Shown: piece by piece, positions 23,344 to 32,872 of the stretch
How positions within the stretch are numbered: the first letter of the stretch is position 1
How the letters are laid out: the number at the start of each line of letters is the position of its first letter
Assembly: GCF_011516635.5 (NCBI RefSeq)
Contig: NZ_CP096255.1
Coordinates: 806,001-870,000, forward strand
Reading direction: 5' to 3'
Length of the DNA stretch: 64,000 bases
Origin: Bradyrhizobium barranii subsp. apii
GTDB lineage: Bacteria; Pseudomonadota; Alphaproteobacteria; Rhizobiales; Xanthobacteraceae
Notes under the pieces: model-generated
Databases searched by the model: none
Told to the model about the DNA's origin: nothing
What the model saw: only the letters and a program-made list of their open reading frames with translations
Position numbers and translations under genes: made by a program

Positions 23344-24012
23344 ATGACCGCCCTGTCCGCCCTCATCCGCCGGGATATCCGGATCGCGCTCCGCGTCGGC
23401 GGTGGGGCGCTGATCGGCGTGCTGTTCTTCCTGACCGTCGTCGTCCTGATGCCGTTCGCGGTGGGGCCGGATCTGGCGCTGCTGTCGCGGCTCGGGCCGG
23501 CGATCCTGTGGCTCGGCGCGCTGCTGGCGAGCCTGCTCACCCTGGACCGGCTGTTCATGGCCGACCACGAGGACGGCTCGCTCGACCTGATCACGATGAG
23601 CCGGACGCCGCTGGAACTCGCCTGCGCCGCCAAGGCGCTGGCGCATTGGCTGGCCGCGGGCCTGCCACTGATTGTCGCAACCCCGGTGCTCGGCCTGCTG
23701 CTCAACCTCGACATGGTCGCGACCGGGGCGGTGGCGCTGACGCTCCTGGCCGGTACGCCGGCGCTGACCTTCACCGGCATGATCGGCGCGGCGCTGGCGG
23801 TGACGCTGCACCGGGGCGGACTGTTGATGGCCGTGCTGGTGCTGCCGCTGTCGATCCCGGTGCTGATTTTCGGCGTCGCGGCCTCGCAGGCCGTGATCGT
23901 CGGTCCGATGACGTTCGGCGCGCCGTTCTCGATCCTGTGCGCGCTGTCGCTGGTCAGCCTCGTCATCGGCCCTTTCGCGGCGGCGGCGAGCCTGCGCCAT
24001 GGTCTCGACTGA
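23344..24012 (+). CDS. ccmB: Heme exporter protein CcmB
   Basis: Six-helix membrane subunit of the CcmABCD complex; 222 residues. After RRDIRIALRVGGGALIGVLFFLTV come FAVGPDLALLSRLGPAILWLGALLASLLTLDRLF and ADHEDGSLDLITMS, which are strongly conserved in CcmB. Start at the ATG 23344, the first in frame after the repeat. Confidence 0.95.
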   Translation: MTALSALIRRDIRIALRVGGGALIGVLFFLTVVVLMPFAVGPDLALLSRLGPAILWLGALLASLLTLDRLFMADHEDGSLDLITMSRTPLELACAAKALAHWLAAGLPLIVATPVLGLLLNLDMVATGAVALTLLAGTPALTFTGMIGAALAVTLHRGGLLMAVLVLPLSIPVLIFGVAASQAVIVGPMTFGAPFSILCALSLVSLVIGPFAAAASLRHGLD

Positions 24013-24103
24013 AATGGGCTGGATTACCCTTGACCCCGATCAACTTTCGCTGCGCGCTTTTATGCTGATTGCGTGAGTGCTGACCTGTGATTATCAGAAT
24101 ACC

Positions 24104-24835
24104 ATGACGCTGATCGATCTCGCCAATCCGACACGGTTCCTCGCGCTGACGGCGCGGGTGCTGCCGTGGCTTGTGGCCGCGACCGTCATCCTGCTCACCA
24201 TCGGCCTCTACCAGTCTGCCCTCGCGCCCGACGACTACCAGCAGGGCGCGACGGTGAAGATCATGTTCATCCACGTGCCCAACGCCTGGCTGTCGATGTT
24301 CGTCTGGGGCGTGATGAGCATCGCCTCATTGGGCACGCTGGTGTGGCGGCATCCGCTCGCAGATGTCGCCGCCAAAGCCGCCGCGCCGATCGGCGCCGCC
24401 TTCACCTTCCTCGCGCTGCTCACGGGATCGCTGTGGGGCCGGCCGATGTGGGGCACCTATTGGGAATGGGACGCGCGGCTGACCTCGGTGCTGATTCTCT
24501 TCCTGATGTATCTCGGCCTGATGGCGCTGTGGCGCGCGGTCGAGGATCCCTCGCGCGCGGCGCGCGCCGCCGCGGTGCTGACGCTGGTCGGCGCGATCAA
24601 CCTGCCGATCATCAAGTTCTCGGTCGATTGGTGGAACACGTTGCATCAACCGGCGTCGGTGATGCGCATGGGCGGCTCGACGCTCGACAAATCGTTCCTG
24701 ATCCCGCTGCTGCTGATGGCCATCGCGTTCACGCTGCTGTTCGTCACGTTGCACCTGGCGGCGATGCGCAACGAGATCCTGCGCCGCCGCGTCCGCTCCT
24801 TGCAGATGATGCAGGCGAGCCAGAAGGCCGCATGA
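24104..24835 (+). CDS. ccmC: Heme exporter protein CcmC
   Basis: Heme-handling membrane protein that delivers heme to CcmE; 243 residues with six predicted helices. The periplasmic tryptophan-rich motif is visible as [18 protein letters not shown]. Conserved His-bearing loops are HVPNAWLSM and [12 protein letters not shown] chose ATG 24104 ([12 protein letters not shown]); a GTG at 24077 is possible. Its stop overlaps the ccmD start as ATGA. Confidence 0.95.
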   Translation: MTLIDLANPTRFLALTARVLPWLVAATVILLTIGLYQSALAPDDYQQGATVKIMFIHVPNAWLSMFVWGVMSIASLGTLVWRHPLADVAAKAAAPIGAAFTFLALLTGSLWGRPMWGTYWEWDARLTSVLILFLMYLGLMALWRAVEDPSRAARAAAVLTLVGAINLPIIKFSVDWWNTLHQPASVMRMGGSTLDKSFLIPLLLMAIAFTLLFVTLHLAAMRNEILRRRVRSLQMMQASQKAA

Positions 24836-25017
24836 CGATGTCACTTGGTCCCTACGCGTCCTTCATCGTGACGTCCTATGCCGCGGCGGCGCTCGTGGTC
24901 GTGATCCTGATCGGCTGGATCGTGCTCGACTATCGCAGCCAGACCGAGCGCCTGCGCGAGCTCGACCGCAGCGGCGTCACCCGCCGCTCCGGACGCAGCG
25001 CAACGGACACGCCGTGA
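24832..25017 (+). CDS. ccmD: Heme exporter protein CcmD
   Basis: Small single-helix protein of 61 residues that stabilises the CcmABC-CcmE complex. [21 protein letters not shown] gives the CcmD pattern of an aromatic start and one membrane helix, followed by a charged cytoplasmic tail ([14 protein letters not shown]). It overlaps ccmC by four bases and precedes ccmG by ten. Confidence 0.92.
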   Translation: MTMSLGPYASFIVTSYAAAALVVVILIGWIVLDYRSQTERLRELDRSGVTRRSGRSATDTP

Positions 25018-25027
25018 GCGATCAATC

Positions 25028-25621
25028 ATGAGCGATCAACCGACTTCCGCTCCGCCGCAGCGCCGCACCTTCCTGATGGTGCTGCCGCTGATCGCCTTCA
25101 TCGCCCTGGCGCTGCTGTTCTGGTTCCGGCTCGGCAGCGGCGATCCCTCGCGGATTCCCTCCGCGCTGATCGGCCGGCCGGCGCCGCAGACCGCGCTGCC
25201 GGCGCTCGAGGGATTGCAGGCCGACAATTCGCAGGTGCCGGGCCTCGATCCCGCCGCGTTCAAGGGCAAGGTCAGCCTCGTCAATGTCTGGGCGTCATGG
25301 TGCGTGCCCTGCCATGACGAGGCGCCGCTCCTGACCGAGCTCGCCAAGGACAAGCGCTTCCAGCTCGTCGGCATCAACTACAAGGACGCGGCCGACAACG
25401 CGCGCCGTTTCCTCGGCCGCTACGGCAACCCGTTCGGCCGCGTCGGCGTGGACGCCAACGGCCGCGCCTCGATCGAATGGGGCGTCTATGGCGTGCCGGA
25501 GACGTTCGTGGTCGGGCGCGAAGGCACCATCGTCTACAAGCTGGTGGGACCGATCACGCCGGACAATCTGCGCACGGTGCTGCTCCCGCAGATGGAGAAG
25601 GCGTTGAAGGCGGGGAGCTGA
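25028..25621 (+). CDS. ccmG: Thiol:disulfide interchange protein CcmG/DsbE (CycY)
   Basis: Membrane-anchored periplasmic thioredoxin, 197 residues, that reduces apocytochrome c or CcmH during heme attachment. One N-terminal helix (FLMVLPLIAFIALALLFWF) is followed by the thioredoxin domain with active site ASWCVPCHDE and the family-typical GVYGVPETFVVGREG. It is the last gene of the ccmA-B-C-D-G unit; ccmE, ccmF, ccmH and ccmI are not in this window. The 11 bases before its ATG repeat the sequence at the ccmD stop (TGAGCGATCAA twice). Confidence 0.95.
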   Translation: MSDQPTSAPPQRRTFLMVLPLIAFIALALLFWFRLGSGDPSRIPSALIGRPAPQTALPALEGLQADNSQVPGLDPAAFKGKVSLVNVWASWCVPCHDEAPLLTELAKDKRFQLVGINYKDAADNARRFLGRYGNPFGRVGVDANGRASIEWGVYGVPETFVVGREGTIVYKLVGPITPDNLRTVLLPQMEKALKAGS

Positions 25622-25666
25622 GCTCCGCTCTCGCGCGAGCGCAGGGGCCAGCACCACGCACCGCTG

Positions 25667-25792
25667 TCATGCCCCGGCTTGACCGGGGCATCCAGTACGC
25701 CGCGGCCTCACCGTATCTCACGACTGTCTACCGTATCTCACGACTGTCTCTGGAATACTGGATCGCCCGGTCAAGCCGGGCGATGACAGTTG
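25667..25792. repeat. Intergenic palindrome, class B, with an internal 20-base tandem duplication
   Basis: The outer arms CTGTCATGCCCCGGCTTGAC and a diverged complement enclose ATCCAGTACGCCGCGG and ATACTGGATCGCCC. In its centre ACCGTATCTCACGACTGTCT occurs twice in direct tandem (25710-25729 and 25730-25749). It separates the convergent ccmG and yciB genes. Confidence 0.85.
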
Positions 25793-25837
25793 AGTGTATG
25801 GCCGCATTTCAGCTCGCAATGACGAGCTGAGAGACCG

Positions 25838-26440
25838 TCACCTTTTCCTTACATCCCCCGCCTCGGCCTCGCTCGCCTCCAGCGACGCCGGCTCGATCCC
25901 GTAGCGCTTGGTCAGCGGCATCTGGGCGATGGCGAAGACCATCGTGATCGGCGTGACGCCGAACACCTTGAAGTTCACCCAGAAATCCGTGCTCTGGGTG
26001 CGCCAGACGATCTCGTTCAGGATGGCCATGCCGGCGAAGAACAGCGCCCAGCGCAGCGTGAGGATGCGCCAGCCCTGCGGGGTCAGGTTGAACATCTGGT
26101 CGAACATGACGGCGATGAAGGAGCGGCCGAACAACAGCCCGCCGCCGAGGATCGCCGCGAACAGGCCGTAGATGATGGTCGGCTTGACCTTGATGAAGGT
26201 CTCGTCGTGCAGCACCAGCGTCAGCGTGCCGAACACCAGCACGATCACGCCTGTCACGATCGCCATGATCGGGATATGGCGCGTCACCACATAGGACGCG
26301 ATCATCGCCGCCACGATCGCGACCATGAAGGCGCCGGTCGCGGCGAACAGATTGAACTTCGCATTCACGAAGAAGAACACGAGCAGCGGACCGAGCTCGG
26401 TCGCGAGCTTGAACAGCGGATGCGGCTGGGTCTTGTCCAT
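25838..26440 (-). CDS. yciB: Septation protein A / inner membrane protein YciB
   Basis: Integral membrane protein of 200 residues in the IspZ/YciB family, linked to septation and envelope integrity. [35 protein letters not shown] is the typical start, followed by [26 protein letters not shown] and [31 protein letters not shown] at 26440 chosen to match the family start MDKTQPHP. It is downstream of ftsY on the same strand, across a class D repeat. Confidence 0.94.
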   Translation of the reverse strand: MDKTQPHPLFKLATELGPLLVFFFVNAKFNLFAATGAFMVAIVAAMIASYVVTRHIPIMAIVTGVIVLVFGTLTLVLHDETFIKVKPTIIYGLFAAILGGGLLFGRSFIAVMFDQMFNLTPQGWRILTLRWALFFAGMAILNEIVWRTQSTDFWVNFKVFGVTPITMVFAIAQMPLTKRYGIEPASLEASEAEAGDVRKR

Positions 26441-26459
26441 TCTCTCTTCCGTCTCTCCC

Positions 26460-26562
26460 ACCCTTCGAGACGACCGCTTCGCGGTCTCCTCAGGATGAGG
26501 ACCTCATGTGTGGCACGACCTCATCCCGAGGAGCCGCGCAAGCGGCGTCTCGAAGGATGACG
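26460..26562. repeat. Intergenic palindrome, class D
   Basis: ACCCTTCGAGACGACCGCTT, CTCCTCAGGATGAGG and the mirrored CCTCATCCCGAGGAGCCGCG...GTCTCGAAGGATGA form a long dyad. It fills the gap between ftsY and yciB. Confidence 0.8.
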
Positions 26563-27507
26563 CTATTCGATTCCGGCGATCGCGCGGGCGAAATCGCGCG
26601 CGGTGAACGGCGCGAGATCGTCGACGCCTTCGCCGACGCCGATGAAATGCACCGGCAGTTTGAATTTCTCCGCGAGCGCCACCAGGATGCCGCCGCGCGC
26701 GGTGCCGTCGAGCTTCGTCATCACGAGGCCGGTGACCCCCGCCGTGCGATGGAAGGCCTCGACCTGCGACAGCGCGTTCTGGCCGACGGTGGCGTCCAGC
26801 ACAAGCAGCACGGCATGCGGCGCAGTGTCATCCACCTTGCGGATCACGCGCACGACCTTTTCGAGCTCGTTCATCAGCTCGGCCTTGTTCTGCAGACGGC
26901 CGGCCGTGTCGATCAGGAGCACGTCGATGGCCTGCTCCTTCGCCGCCGTCAGCGCGTTGAAGGCGAGGCTCGCCGAATCCGAGCCCTGAGTGCCAGCGAT
27001 GACCGGCGTCCTGGTGCGCTCGCCCCAGACCTTGAGCTGCTCGATCGCGGCCGCGCGAAACGTGTCGCCGGCGGCCAGCATCACTTTGCGGCCTTCGGAT
27101 GCGAATTTTTGCGAGAGCTTTCCGATGGTTGTGGTCTTGCCGGAGCCGTTGACGCCGACGACGAGGATGACGAACGGCTTCCTGCCCGCGTCGATCTCGA
27201 GCGGCTTTGCCACCGGCGTGAGCACCTTCTCGACTTCGGTGGCGACGACGTCCTTGACCTCGTCCGCCGAGATCGCCTTGTCATAGCGCCCCGTGCCGAC
27301 GGCGTCCGCGATCCGCACCGCGACCGACGTGCCGAGGTCGGCGCGCAGCAGCACGTCCTCGATGTCGTCGAGCATGGCGCGGTCGAGCTTGCGCTTGGTG
27401 ACGAGGTCGGCGACCGCGGTCCCGAGCGAGGACGAGGTACGCTTCAGCCCGTTGGACAGGCGGCGCCACCAGCTCAGCTTGGGGGGATCTGACGTGGTAT
27501 CGTTCAT
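26563..27507 (-). CDS. ftsY: Signal recognition particle receptor FtsY
   Basis: SRP receptor GTPase that docks ribosome-SRP complexes at the membrane; 314 residues. The N domain (about 20-90) starts with LSWWRRLSNGLKRTSSSLG. G1 is GVNGSGKTTTIGKL, then DTFRAAAIEQL, G3 DTAGRLQNKAELMNEL, G4 TKLDGTARGG and the closing GVGEGVDDLAPF. The long acidic A domain of E. coli FtsY is absent, as usual in alphaproteobacteria. It starts 54 bases from the divergent RluA-type gene. Confidence 0.96.
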   Translation of the reverse strand: MNDTTSDPPKLSWWRRLSNGLKRTSSSLGTAVADLVTKRKLDRAMLDDIEDVLLRADLGTSVAVRIADAVGTGRYDKAISADEVKDVVATEVEKVLTPVAKPLEIDAGRKPFVILVVGVNGSGKTTTIGKLSQKFASEGRKVMLAAGDTFRAAAIEQLKVWGERTRTPVIAGTQGSDSASLAFNALTAAKEQAIDVLLIDTAGRLQNKAELMNELEKVVRVIRKVDDTAPHAVLLVLDATVGQNALSQVEAFHRTAGVTGLVMTKLDGTARGGILVALAEKFKLPVHFIGVGEGVDDLAPFTARDFARAIAGIE

Positions 27508-27561
27508 AGTGGCGGTGTGTTAGCCGTTCCGGCTCCCAAACGAAAGTGTTGACCGAAAGTC

Positions 27562-28269
27562 TTGCAATTGCTCGATGTTCCCGAATTGACCGCCGACGAG
27601 ATCCTGGCGCGCGTGCTCCATCGCGACGGGCTGATGCTGGTGATCGACAAGCCCGCCGGCCTGCCGGTGCACCGCGGCCCCAAGGGCGGGGCCAATCTGG
27701 AAACGTCGTTCGACGCGCTTCGTTTCGGCCTGCCGCGGCCGCCGGTGCTGGCCCACCGGCTGGACAAGGACACCTCCGGTTGCCTCGTGCTCGGCCGCCA
27801 TCGCAAGGCGACCGCCTCGCTCGGCCTCCTCTTCAAGCACGGCAAGATCGGCAAGACCTACTGGACCGTGGTCGAGGGCGGCCCTGCCGAAAACGAAGGC
27901 ACCATCGACATGCCACTCGGCCGGCTCAATGCCGAGCGCGGCTGGTGGCAGAAGCCGGACCCGGAAGGGCAGAAAGCCGTCACAAATTGGAAGGTGATGG
28001 GCCGGGGCGACGGGCTGACCTGGCTCGCCATGGAACCGGTGACCGGCCGAACCCATCAATTGCGGGTGCATTCGGCCGCGACCGGCTGGCCGATTTTCGG
28101 CGATAACATTTACGGCAACGGCCCGCGCTTCGGCGAGCCGCGGCTGCACCTGCATTCCCGCGAGATCGTGGTGCCGATCTCCCGGAACAAGGAGCCGATC
28201 CGCGTGGTGGCGCCGGCCCCGCCCCACATGCACGAGAAGCTCCGCGCCTGCGGGTGGAATGGGGAATGA
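27562..28269 (+). CDS. RluA family RNA pseudouridine synthase
   Basis: Pseudouridine synthase of 235 residues. The catalytic segment HRLDKDTSGCLVLGR contains the invariant Asp. LMLVIDKPAGLPVHRGP, GKTYWTVVEG, MEPVTGRTHQLRVHSA and GWPIFGDNIYG are typical of the family. There is no S4 domain. Its RNA target cannot be assigned. The only start before the conserved region is TTG at 27562. Confidence 0.9.
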   Translation: MQLLDVPELTADEILARVLHRDGLMLVIDKPAGLPVHRGPKGGANLETSFDALRFGLPRPPVLAHRLDKDTSGCLVLGRHRKATASLGLLFKHGKIGKTYWTVVEGGPAENEGTIDMPLGRLNAERGWWQKPDPEGQKAVTNWKVMGRGDGLTWLAMEPVTGRTHQLRVHSAATGWPIFGDNIYGNGPRFGEPRLHLHSREIVVPISRNKEPIRVVAPAPPHMHEKLRACGWNGE

Positions 28270-28277
28270 CGTTGCCA

Positions 28278-28392
28278 GACCCTCATGGTGAGGAGGCCGC
28301 GTAGCGGCCGTCTCGAACCATGAAGGCCCGACTGTCGCCCGCGGCCATCCTTCGAGACGCCCGCTTCGCGGGCTCCTCAGGATGAGGAGCAG
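28278..28392. repeat. Intergenic palindrome, class D
   Basis: CCTCATGGTGAGGAGGCCGCG and GTCTCGAACCATGAAGG are followed by CATCCTTCGAGACGCCCGCT and GCTCCTCAGGATGAGGAGC, an inverted pair. It lies after the pseudouridine synthase gene. Confidence 0.75.
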
Positions 28393-28521
28393 TGGCCGGT
28401 CGGGGAGCAAAGCAGTGCTCGCCTTCCGCCCCGTGGTTTACGAAACGTTCAGTGCTCGTCTCTATTGATAGCGATTGCTTAGAACAAGCTTCCGTCATCC
28501 GCTCAGGACGAGCAACGCGTC

Positions 28522-29631
28522 ATGTCCACGGCCGAGTTTTCGATCATCGATGAAGTCGAATCCGCGATTCGGCTCGGCTCGGCGGAAAAGGGCCTGGAAA
28601 CGGCCCGCCGCGTCACCGACCTCTTCCTCTCCTCCGCCGGAAGTTTTGACAACGAGCAGATCGCGCTGTTCGACGACGTGCTCGAGCGCCTGATCGGCAC
28701 CATCGAGCTGCGCGCCATCGCCGACATGGGCGCACGAATTGCGCTGGCCGAGATCAGTGCGCAGCTTGCGCCGATCGCGCAGGCGCCGCCCTCCGTGATC
28801 CGCCGCCTCGCCAATAATGACGAAATTCGCATCGCCGGCCCCGTGCTCCAGGAATCCGCGCGCCTCGACGATGGCGAGCTGGTGAAGATCGCCTCCAGCA
28901 AGGGCGAATCGCATCTGCTCGCGGTCGCCGGTCGCTGGTGGCTCAAGGAGATCGTCACCGACGCGCTGCTGGCGCGGCGCTATCCCAGCGTCAGCCGGCG
29001 GCTTGCCGCCAATCCCGGCGCGCGCGTTTCCGGAAACGGATTTGCCGTCATCGTCGGGCAGGCCGAGGCCGATCCCGAGCTCGCCGTGAGCGTCGGCGTC
29101 CGCGTCGACCTGCCGTCCGACTTGCGCCGCCGGTTGCTGCGTTCGGCCACGGATACCGTGCGCACCCGGCTGCTGTCGCGCGCACCGCCGCATCTGTTCG
29201 AGGAGATCCAGGGCGCGATCGCCGCCGTGACCGTCGGTGTCGAGCGCGAGATGTCGGTCGTGCGCGATTTCGAAGGCGCCAAGCGGGCCATCGCAAATCT
29301 CAAGGCGACTGGCCAGCTGACCGAAGCGACGCTGCTCGGCTTCGCCACGCAGCGGCGCTACGAGGAAGCCGTGGCTGCATTGGCGGCACTGTCCGGATCG
29401 ACCATTGAGGTGATTCGCCCGTTGATGCAGAGCCTGCGCGAGGACGGCCTGCTGGTGCCGTGCAAGGCGGCCCAGCTCAGCTGGGAAACCACAGCCGCCG
29501 TGCTCGAGAGTCGCTTTGCCACCGGCGCGATGAAACCCGCTGATATCGCGAGGGCGAAAAGCAATTACGCGCGAATGACATCGGAGAACGCGCGGCGGAC
29601 GCTGCGATTCTGGCAGGTGCGGGCGTTGTAG
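28522..29631 (+). CDS. DUF2336 domain-containing protein
   Basis: Soluble, helix-rich protein of 369 residues with no signal peptide or membrane segment. The DUF2336 core begins around ETARRVTDLFLSSAGSFDNEQIALFDDVLERLI, continues through LAPIAQAPPSVIRRLANNDEIRIAGPVLQES and resembles HEAT-like helical pairs. Proteins with this domain are common in rhizobia and Bradyrhizobium genomes hold several; their function is unknown. It stands alone. The C-terminal third is less conserved. Confidence 0.88.
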   Translation: MSTAEFSIIDEVESAIRLGSAEKGLETARRVTDLFLSSAGSFDNEQIALFDDVLERLIGTIELRAIADMGARIALAEISAQLAPIAQAPPSVIRRLANNDEIRIAGPVLQESARLDDGELVKIASSKGESHLLAVAGRWWLKEIVTDALLARRYPSVSRRLAANPGARVSGNGFAVIVGQAEADPELAVSVGVRVDLPSDLRRRLLRSATDTVRTRLLSRAPPHLFEEIQGAIAAVTVGVEREMSVVRDFEGAKRAIANLKATGQLTEATLLGFATQRRYEEAVAALAALSGSTIEVIRPLMQSLREDGLLVPCKAAQLSWETTAAVLESRFATGAMKPADIARAKSNYARMTSENARRTLRFWQVRAL

Positions 29632-29635
29632 GCTC

Positions 29636-29777
29636 TTCCCCTCTCCCCTTGTGGGAGAGGGTGCATCGCGAAGCGAGGCGGGTGAGGGGTCTCTCTCCGC
29701 AAACTCAACTCCGCGCTTGCGGACGCAACCCCTCATCCGGCGCTTCGCGCCACCTTCTCCCACAAGGGGAGAAGGAA
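29636..29777. repeat. Intergenic palindrome, class E
   Basis: CCCCTCTCCCCTTGTGGGAGAGGGTG near 29640 is mirrored by CACCTTCTCCCACAAGGGGAGAAGG near 29752; GGTGAGGGGT and ACCCCTCATC form an inner pair. It lies between the convergent DUF2336 and mtaB genes and may end both transcripts. Confidence 0.85.
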
Positions 29778-29788
29778 GCAAGCACTGC

Positions 29789-31042
29789 TTACGTGGTCAG
29801 CCGCTCGCCATCACTGCCGGCAATCATCAGCGGCACCACACGGCCAATACGTTCACCCGCGATCGCCACCGGCAGATAATGCTCCGTGCGGCCCTGGCTG
29901 TCGCTCTCGATCAGCACATCGCGCGTCGTACCCATTTCCTCTTGCAGCCGCCGTCGTAATGCCGCTTCGCCCGCCGTACGCAGCCGCTTCGCGCGCTCCT
30001 TGATCGCACCGCCTGCGACCTGCGGCATCCGCGCGGCCGGCGTGCCGGGGCGTGGCGAATACGGGAAGACGTGCAGGAACGTCAGGCCGCACTCCTCCAC
30101 GAGATCCAGCGAGCGCGAAAACATCTCCTCGGTCTCGGTCGGAAAGCCCGCGATGATGTCGGCGCCGAAGGCGATATCCGGACGCAGGCGGCGAACCTGG
30201 TCGCAGAACGCGATCGCATCGTTGCGCGAATGCCGCCGTTTCATGCGCTTCAAAATCATGTCGTCGCCGGATTGCAGCGACAGGTGCAGATGCGGCATCA
30301 GGCGCGCATCGTCGCCGATGGCATCCAACAAATCTGCATCGGCCTCGATCGAATCGATCGAGGAGATACGCAGGCGCTTCAGCTCCGGCACATGCCGCAA
30401 GATCTGCTTGGTCAGCATGCCTAGCCTTGGTGCACCCGGCAGGTCGGCGCCATAGCTGGTGAGGTCCACACCGGTCAGCACGATCTCGGCATGGCCGCGC
30501 GCAACAAGCGCCCGCACCTGATCGACCACCGCGCCCATCGGCACCGAGCGTGAATTGCCGCGGCCATAGGGGATGATGCAGAACGTGCAGCGATGGTCGC
30601 AGCCGTTCTGCACCTGCACGAACACGCGCGGCAGGCCGCTCGCAAAGCCGTCGATCAGATGCGGCGCCATCTCCTTCACTGCCATGATGTCGCTGACGGC
30701 GATCTTTTCGCTCGCACCGAGATCGAACGCGGCACGCGCATCGCGCCAGGCTTCGCTGCGCATCTTGTCGTCATTGCCGAGGACGCGATCGACCTCGGCC
30801 ATGTCTGCGAACATCCGGCTCTGCGTCTGCGCCGCACAGCCGGTGACGACGATGCGCGCACCCGGCCGTTCGCGCTTCAATTTACGGATCGACTGGCGTG
30901 CCTGCGCCACCGCTTCGTTGGTGACGGCGCAGCTGTTGATGACAATGGTGTCGGAAAGGCCCGCGCCCTCGGCCTCGCGACGGATCAATTCGGCCTCGAA
31001 GGCATTGAGGCGGCAGCCGAAGGTGACGACGTCGACGGCCAT
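29789..31042 (-). CDS. mtaB: tRNA t6A37 methylthiotransferase MtaB
   Basis: Radical SAM enzyme of 417 residues that adds a methylthio group to N6-threonylcarbamoyladenosine at position 37 of tRNA. The N-terminal cluster domain starts VTFGCRLNAFEAELI with further Cys in NSCAVTNEA and VTGCAAQ. The radical SAM motif is QNGCDHRCTFCIIPYGRG. LHLSLQSGDD and the C-terminal TRAM-like stretch are present. It overlaps dapF by one base (TGATG), so translation is coupled. Confidence 0.95.
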   Translation of the reverse strand: MAVDVVTFGCRLNAFEAELIRREAEGAGLSDTIVINSCAVTNEAVAQARQSIRKLKRERPGARIVVTGCAAQTQSRMFADMAEVDRVLGNDDKMRSEAWRDARAAFDLGASEKIAVSDIMAVKEMAPHLIDGFASGLPRVFVQVQNGCDHRCTFCIIPYGRGNSRSVPMGAVVDQVRALVARGHAEIVLTGVDLTSYGADLPGAPRLGMLTKQILRHVPELKRLRISSIDSIEADADLLDAIGDDARLMPHLHLSLQSGDDMILKRMKRRHSRNDAIAFCDQVRRLRPDIAFGADIIAGFPTETEEMFSRSLDLVEECGLTFLHVFPYSPRPGTPAARMPQVAGGAIKERAKRLRTAGEAALRRRLQEEMGTTRDVLIESDSQGRTEHYLPVAIAGERIGRVVPLMIAGSDGERLTT

Positions 31043-31917
31043 CAGCCGACCGGCGCGAACAGCGCCGGATCGAAGGAGCCCTCATATTCGAAGGTCGCGG
31101 GGCCCGTCATCAGCACGTGGTCGTCGCTTTCACGCCATTCGATCCCGAGCTTGCCGCCGGGCAGCGTGATCTCGACATTGCGCTCGGTGCGCTTCAGCCG
31201 CGCGGCAGCAACCGCGGTCGCGCAGGCCGCCGAACCGCAAGCTCTGGTCAGGCCCGCGCCACGCTCCCAGGTGCGGATCGTGATGTGCTGGGGATCGACG
31301 ATATGGGCGAGCGTAATGTTGGCGCGCTCGGGGAAGATCGGGTGATTTTCCAGCAGCGGACCGAAGCGCTCGAGATCGTAGCCGTCGACGTCGTCCACCC
31401 AGAACACCGCATGCGGATTGCCCATGCTCACCACCGAGGGCGAATGCAGGATCGGATTGTCGATCGGCCCGATCTGCAATTCGATGTAGCGGGTGTCGCG
31501 AAACTCCTCCGCCAGGGGAATCTCCTGCCAGCCGAATTTCGGCGCGCCCATATCGACGGTGTAGAGATCGGGTGCCGGGCCCTGCCAGCAATTGAGCAGG
31601 CCCGCAGCGGTCTCGAACGTTGCCGTGGTCTGCCCGGTCTTCTCGAAGATGCGCCGCACCACGCAGCGCATGCCGTTGCCGCAGGCGCCGGCCTCGGAGC
31701 CGTCATTGTTGTAGATGCTGATGAAGGCCTCGGTCCCGTCGAACCGCGGCTTCCGGAGCACCATGAGCTGGTCGTAAGGCACGCCGCCCGGCGCGGACGC
31801 GACCGCGCGGGCGTCGTCCGGCGTCACCGGCGCGGCGGAATCACGCATGTCGACAACGACGATCTCGTTGCCGATGCCGTTCATCTTGGCAAATGCGTGG
31901 TTGGCCAGAGCGCTCAT
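31042..31917 (-). CDS. dapF: Diaminopimelate epimerase
   Basis: Epimerase of 291 residues that converts LL- to meso-diaminopimelate for lysine and peptidoglycan synthesis. The start [17 protein letters not shown] is diagnostic. The two catalytic cysteines are in [10 protein letters not shown] (about 80) and [12 protein letters not shown] (about 228). It precedes mtaB with a one-base overlap, an arrangement common in rhizobia. The 206-base gap to the divergent GyrI-like gene holds the promoters. Confidence 0.97.
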   Translation of the reverse strand: MSALANHAFAKMNGIGNEIVVVDMRDSAAPVTPDDARAVASAPGGVPYDQLMVLRKPRFDGTEAFISIYNNDGSEAGACGNGMRCVVRRIFEKTGQTTATFETAAGLLNCWQGPAPDLYTVDMGAPKFGWQEIPLAEEFRDTRYIELQIGPIDNPILHSPSVVSMGNPHAVFWVDDVDGYDLERFGPLLENHPIFPERANITLAHIVDPQHITIRTWERGAGLTRACGSAACATAVAAARLKRTERNVEITLPGGKLGIEWRESDDHVLMTGPATFEYEGSFDPALFAPVG

Positions 31918-32123
31918 GAAATGTCCCGAATTTCGCCTGCCTTATATGGCGATCCTTGGCGGCTTGGCCAGTGATTTGCCGCCATAGCCATGACGCATCT
32001 GTCATGGGACGAATTCGGCACTCGCGTGTTAGAACGGCACGGTTCGCGCAATCCGGGACGCGCGGCCGGCTCAAGGCCTTGGGGACGTAAGGCCTTGGCG
32101 CATAAGCCCTTGGGGAGAATAGA

Positions 32124-32867
32124 ATGAATCGTTTTTGTCGCCTCGCACTGCTCGCGCTGATCCCGGCAGCGACCATGTCGTTTGGCGTGCCCGGCGCTCT
32201 GGCGCAGACCCCGAGCCCGGCGCCCGCCGCGTCGGCCAGCCCCTCGCCGGCTCCGACGGCCTCGCCCTCCCCGGCCGCGAGTGCCGCACCTGCGCCCGCG
32301 GCGGCGCCCTCTCCGGCGCCATCGCCTGCGGCCAGCGCTTCGCCCTCACCCGCTCCGGCGGCCCCACCGCCCGCTGCAGCCGCGACGCCTGCCCCGGTGC
32401 AGACCGCCGATCCTTTTGGCCTGGAGACCACGCTCGAGCCGAAGAAAGTCGTGATGGTCAAGGGCACGGCCAATTGGGATTCGGCCTTCGACACGCTGAT
32501 CGACGCTTTCAAGGCGCTGAACACGCTGCTGGACAAGCAGGGCATCAAGCCCGCCGGCAATTCGATGATCGTCTACACCTCGACCGACGACACCGGCTTC
32601 ACCTTCCTGGCCGAGATCCCGGTCGAGCAGGACCCGAAGAACCTGCCCAAGGACATGAGCATCGGCAAATCGCCGGAAGGCAAGGCGTTGAAATTCGTCC
32701 ATCGCGGCTCCTACGACAACATGGACAACACCTATGAGGCGATCACCAATCACCTCGACGACAAGAAGCTGGAAGCCAAGGACACCTTTATCGAGGAGTA
32801 CCTCACCGATCCCCTGAAGACGGCGGAGGACAAGCTCGTGATCAACGTGTTCGTGCCATTGAAGTGA
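32124..32867 (+). CDS. Exported GyrI-like (SOUL/AraC-effector type) protein with a Pro/Ala/Ser-rich linker
   Basis: Predicted secreted protein of 247 residues. The signal peptide MNRFCRLALLALIPAATMSF ends near ALAQ. Residues about 30-95 are a low-complexity linker of Pro, Ala and Ser with SPAP and SPSPAP units. From about 105 the GyrI-like fold follows: PKKVVMVKGTANW, MIVYTSTDDTGFTFLAEIPV, ALKFVHRGSYDNMDNTYEAI and ENTHF-like FIEEYLTDP. Cytoplasmic GyrI-like domains bind small hydrophobic ligands, so an envelope ligand-binding or sensory role is possible but inferred. It is followed after five bases by the SIMPL gene and so forms a two-gene unit. Confidence 0.85.
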   Translation: MNRFCRLALLALIPAATMSFGVPGALAQTPSPAPAASASPSPAPTASPSPAASAAPAPAAAPSPAPSPAASASPSPAPAAPPPAAAATPAPVQTADPFGLETTLEPKKVVMVKGTANWDSAFDTLIDAFKALNTLLDKQGIKPAGNSMIVYTSTDDTGFTFLAEIPVEQDPKNLPKDMSIGKSPEGKALKFVHRGSYDNMDNTYEAITNHLDDKKLEAKDTFIEEYLTDPLKTAEDKLVINVFVPLK

Positions 32868-32872
32868 GAGAG

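Noticed and set aside
25668..25800. Possible CRISPR-like spacing because of repeated units
   Set aside because: Only two tandem 20-base units without spacers, inside a known type of palindrome; no cas genes in the window.
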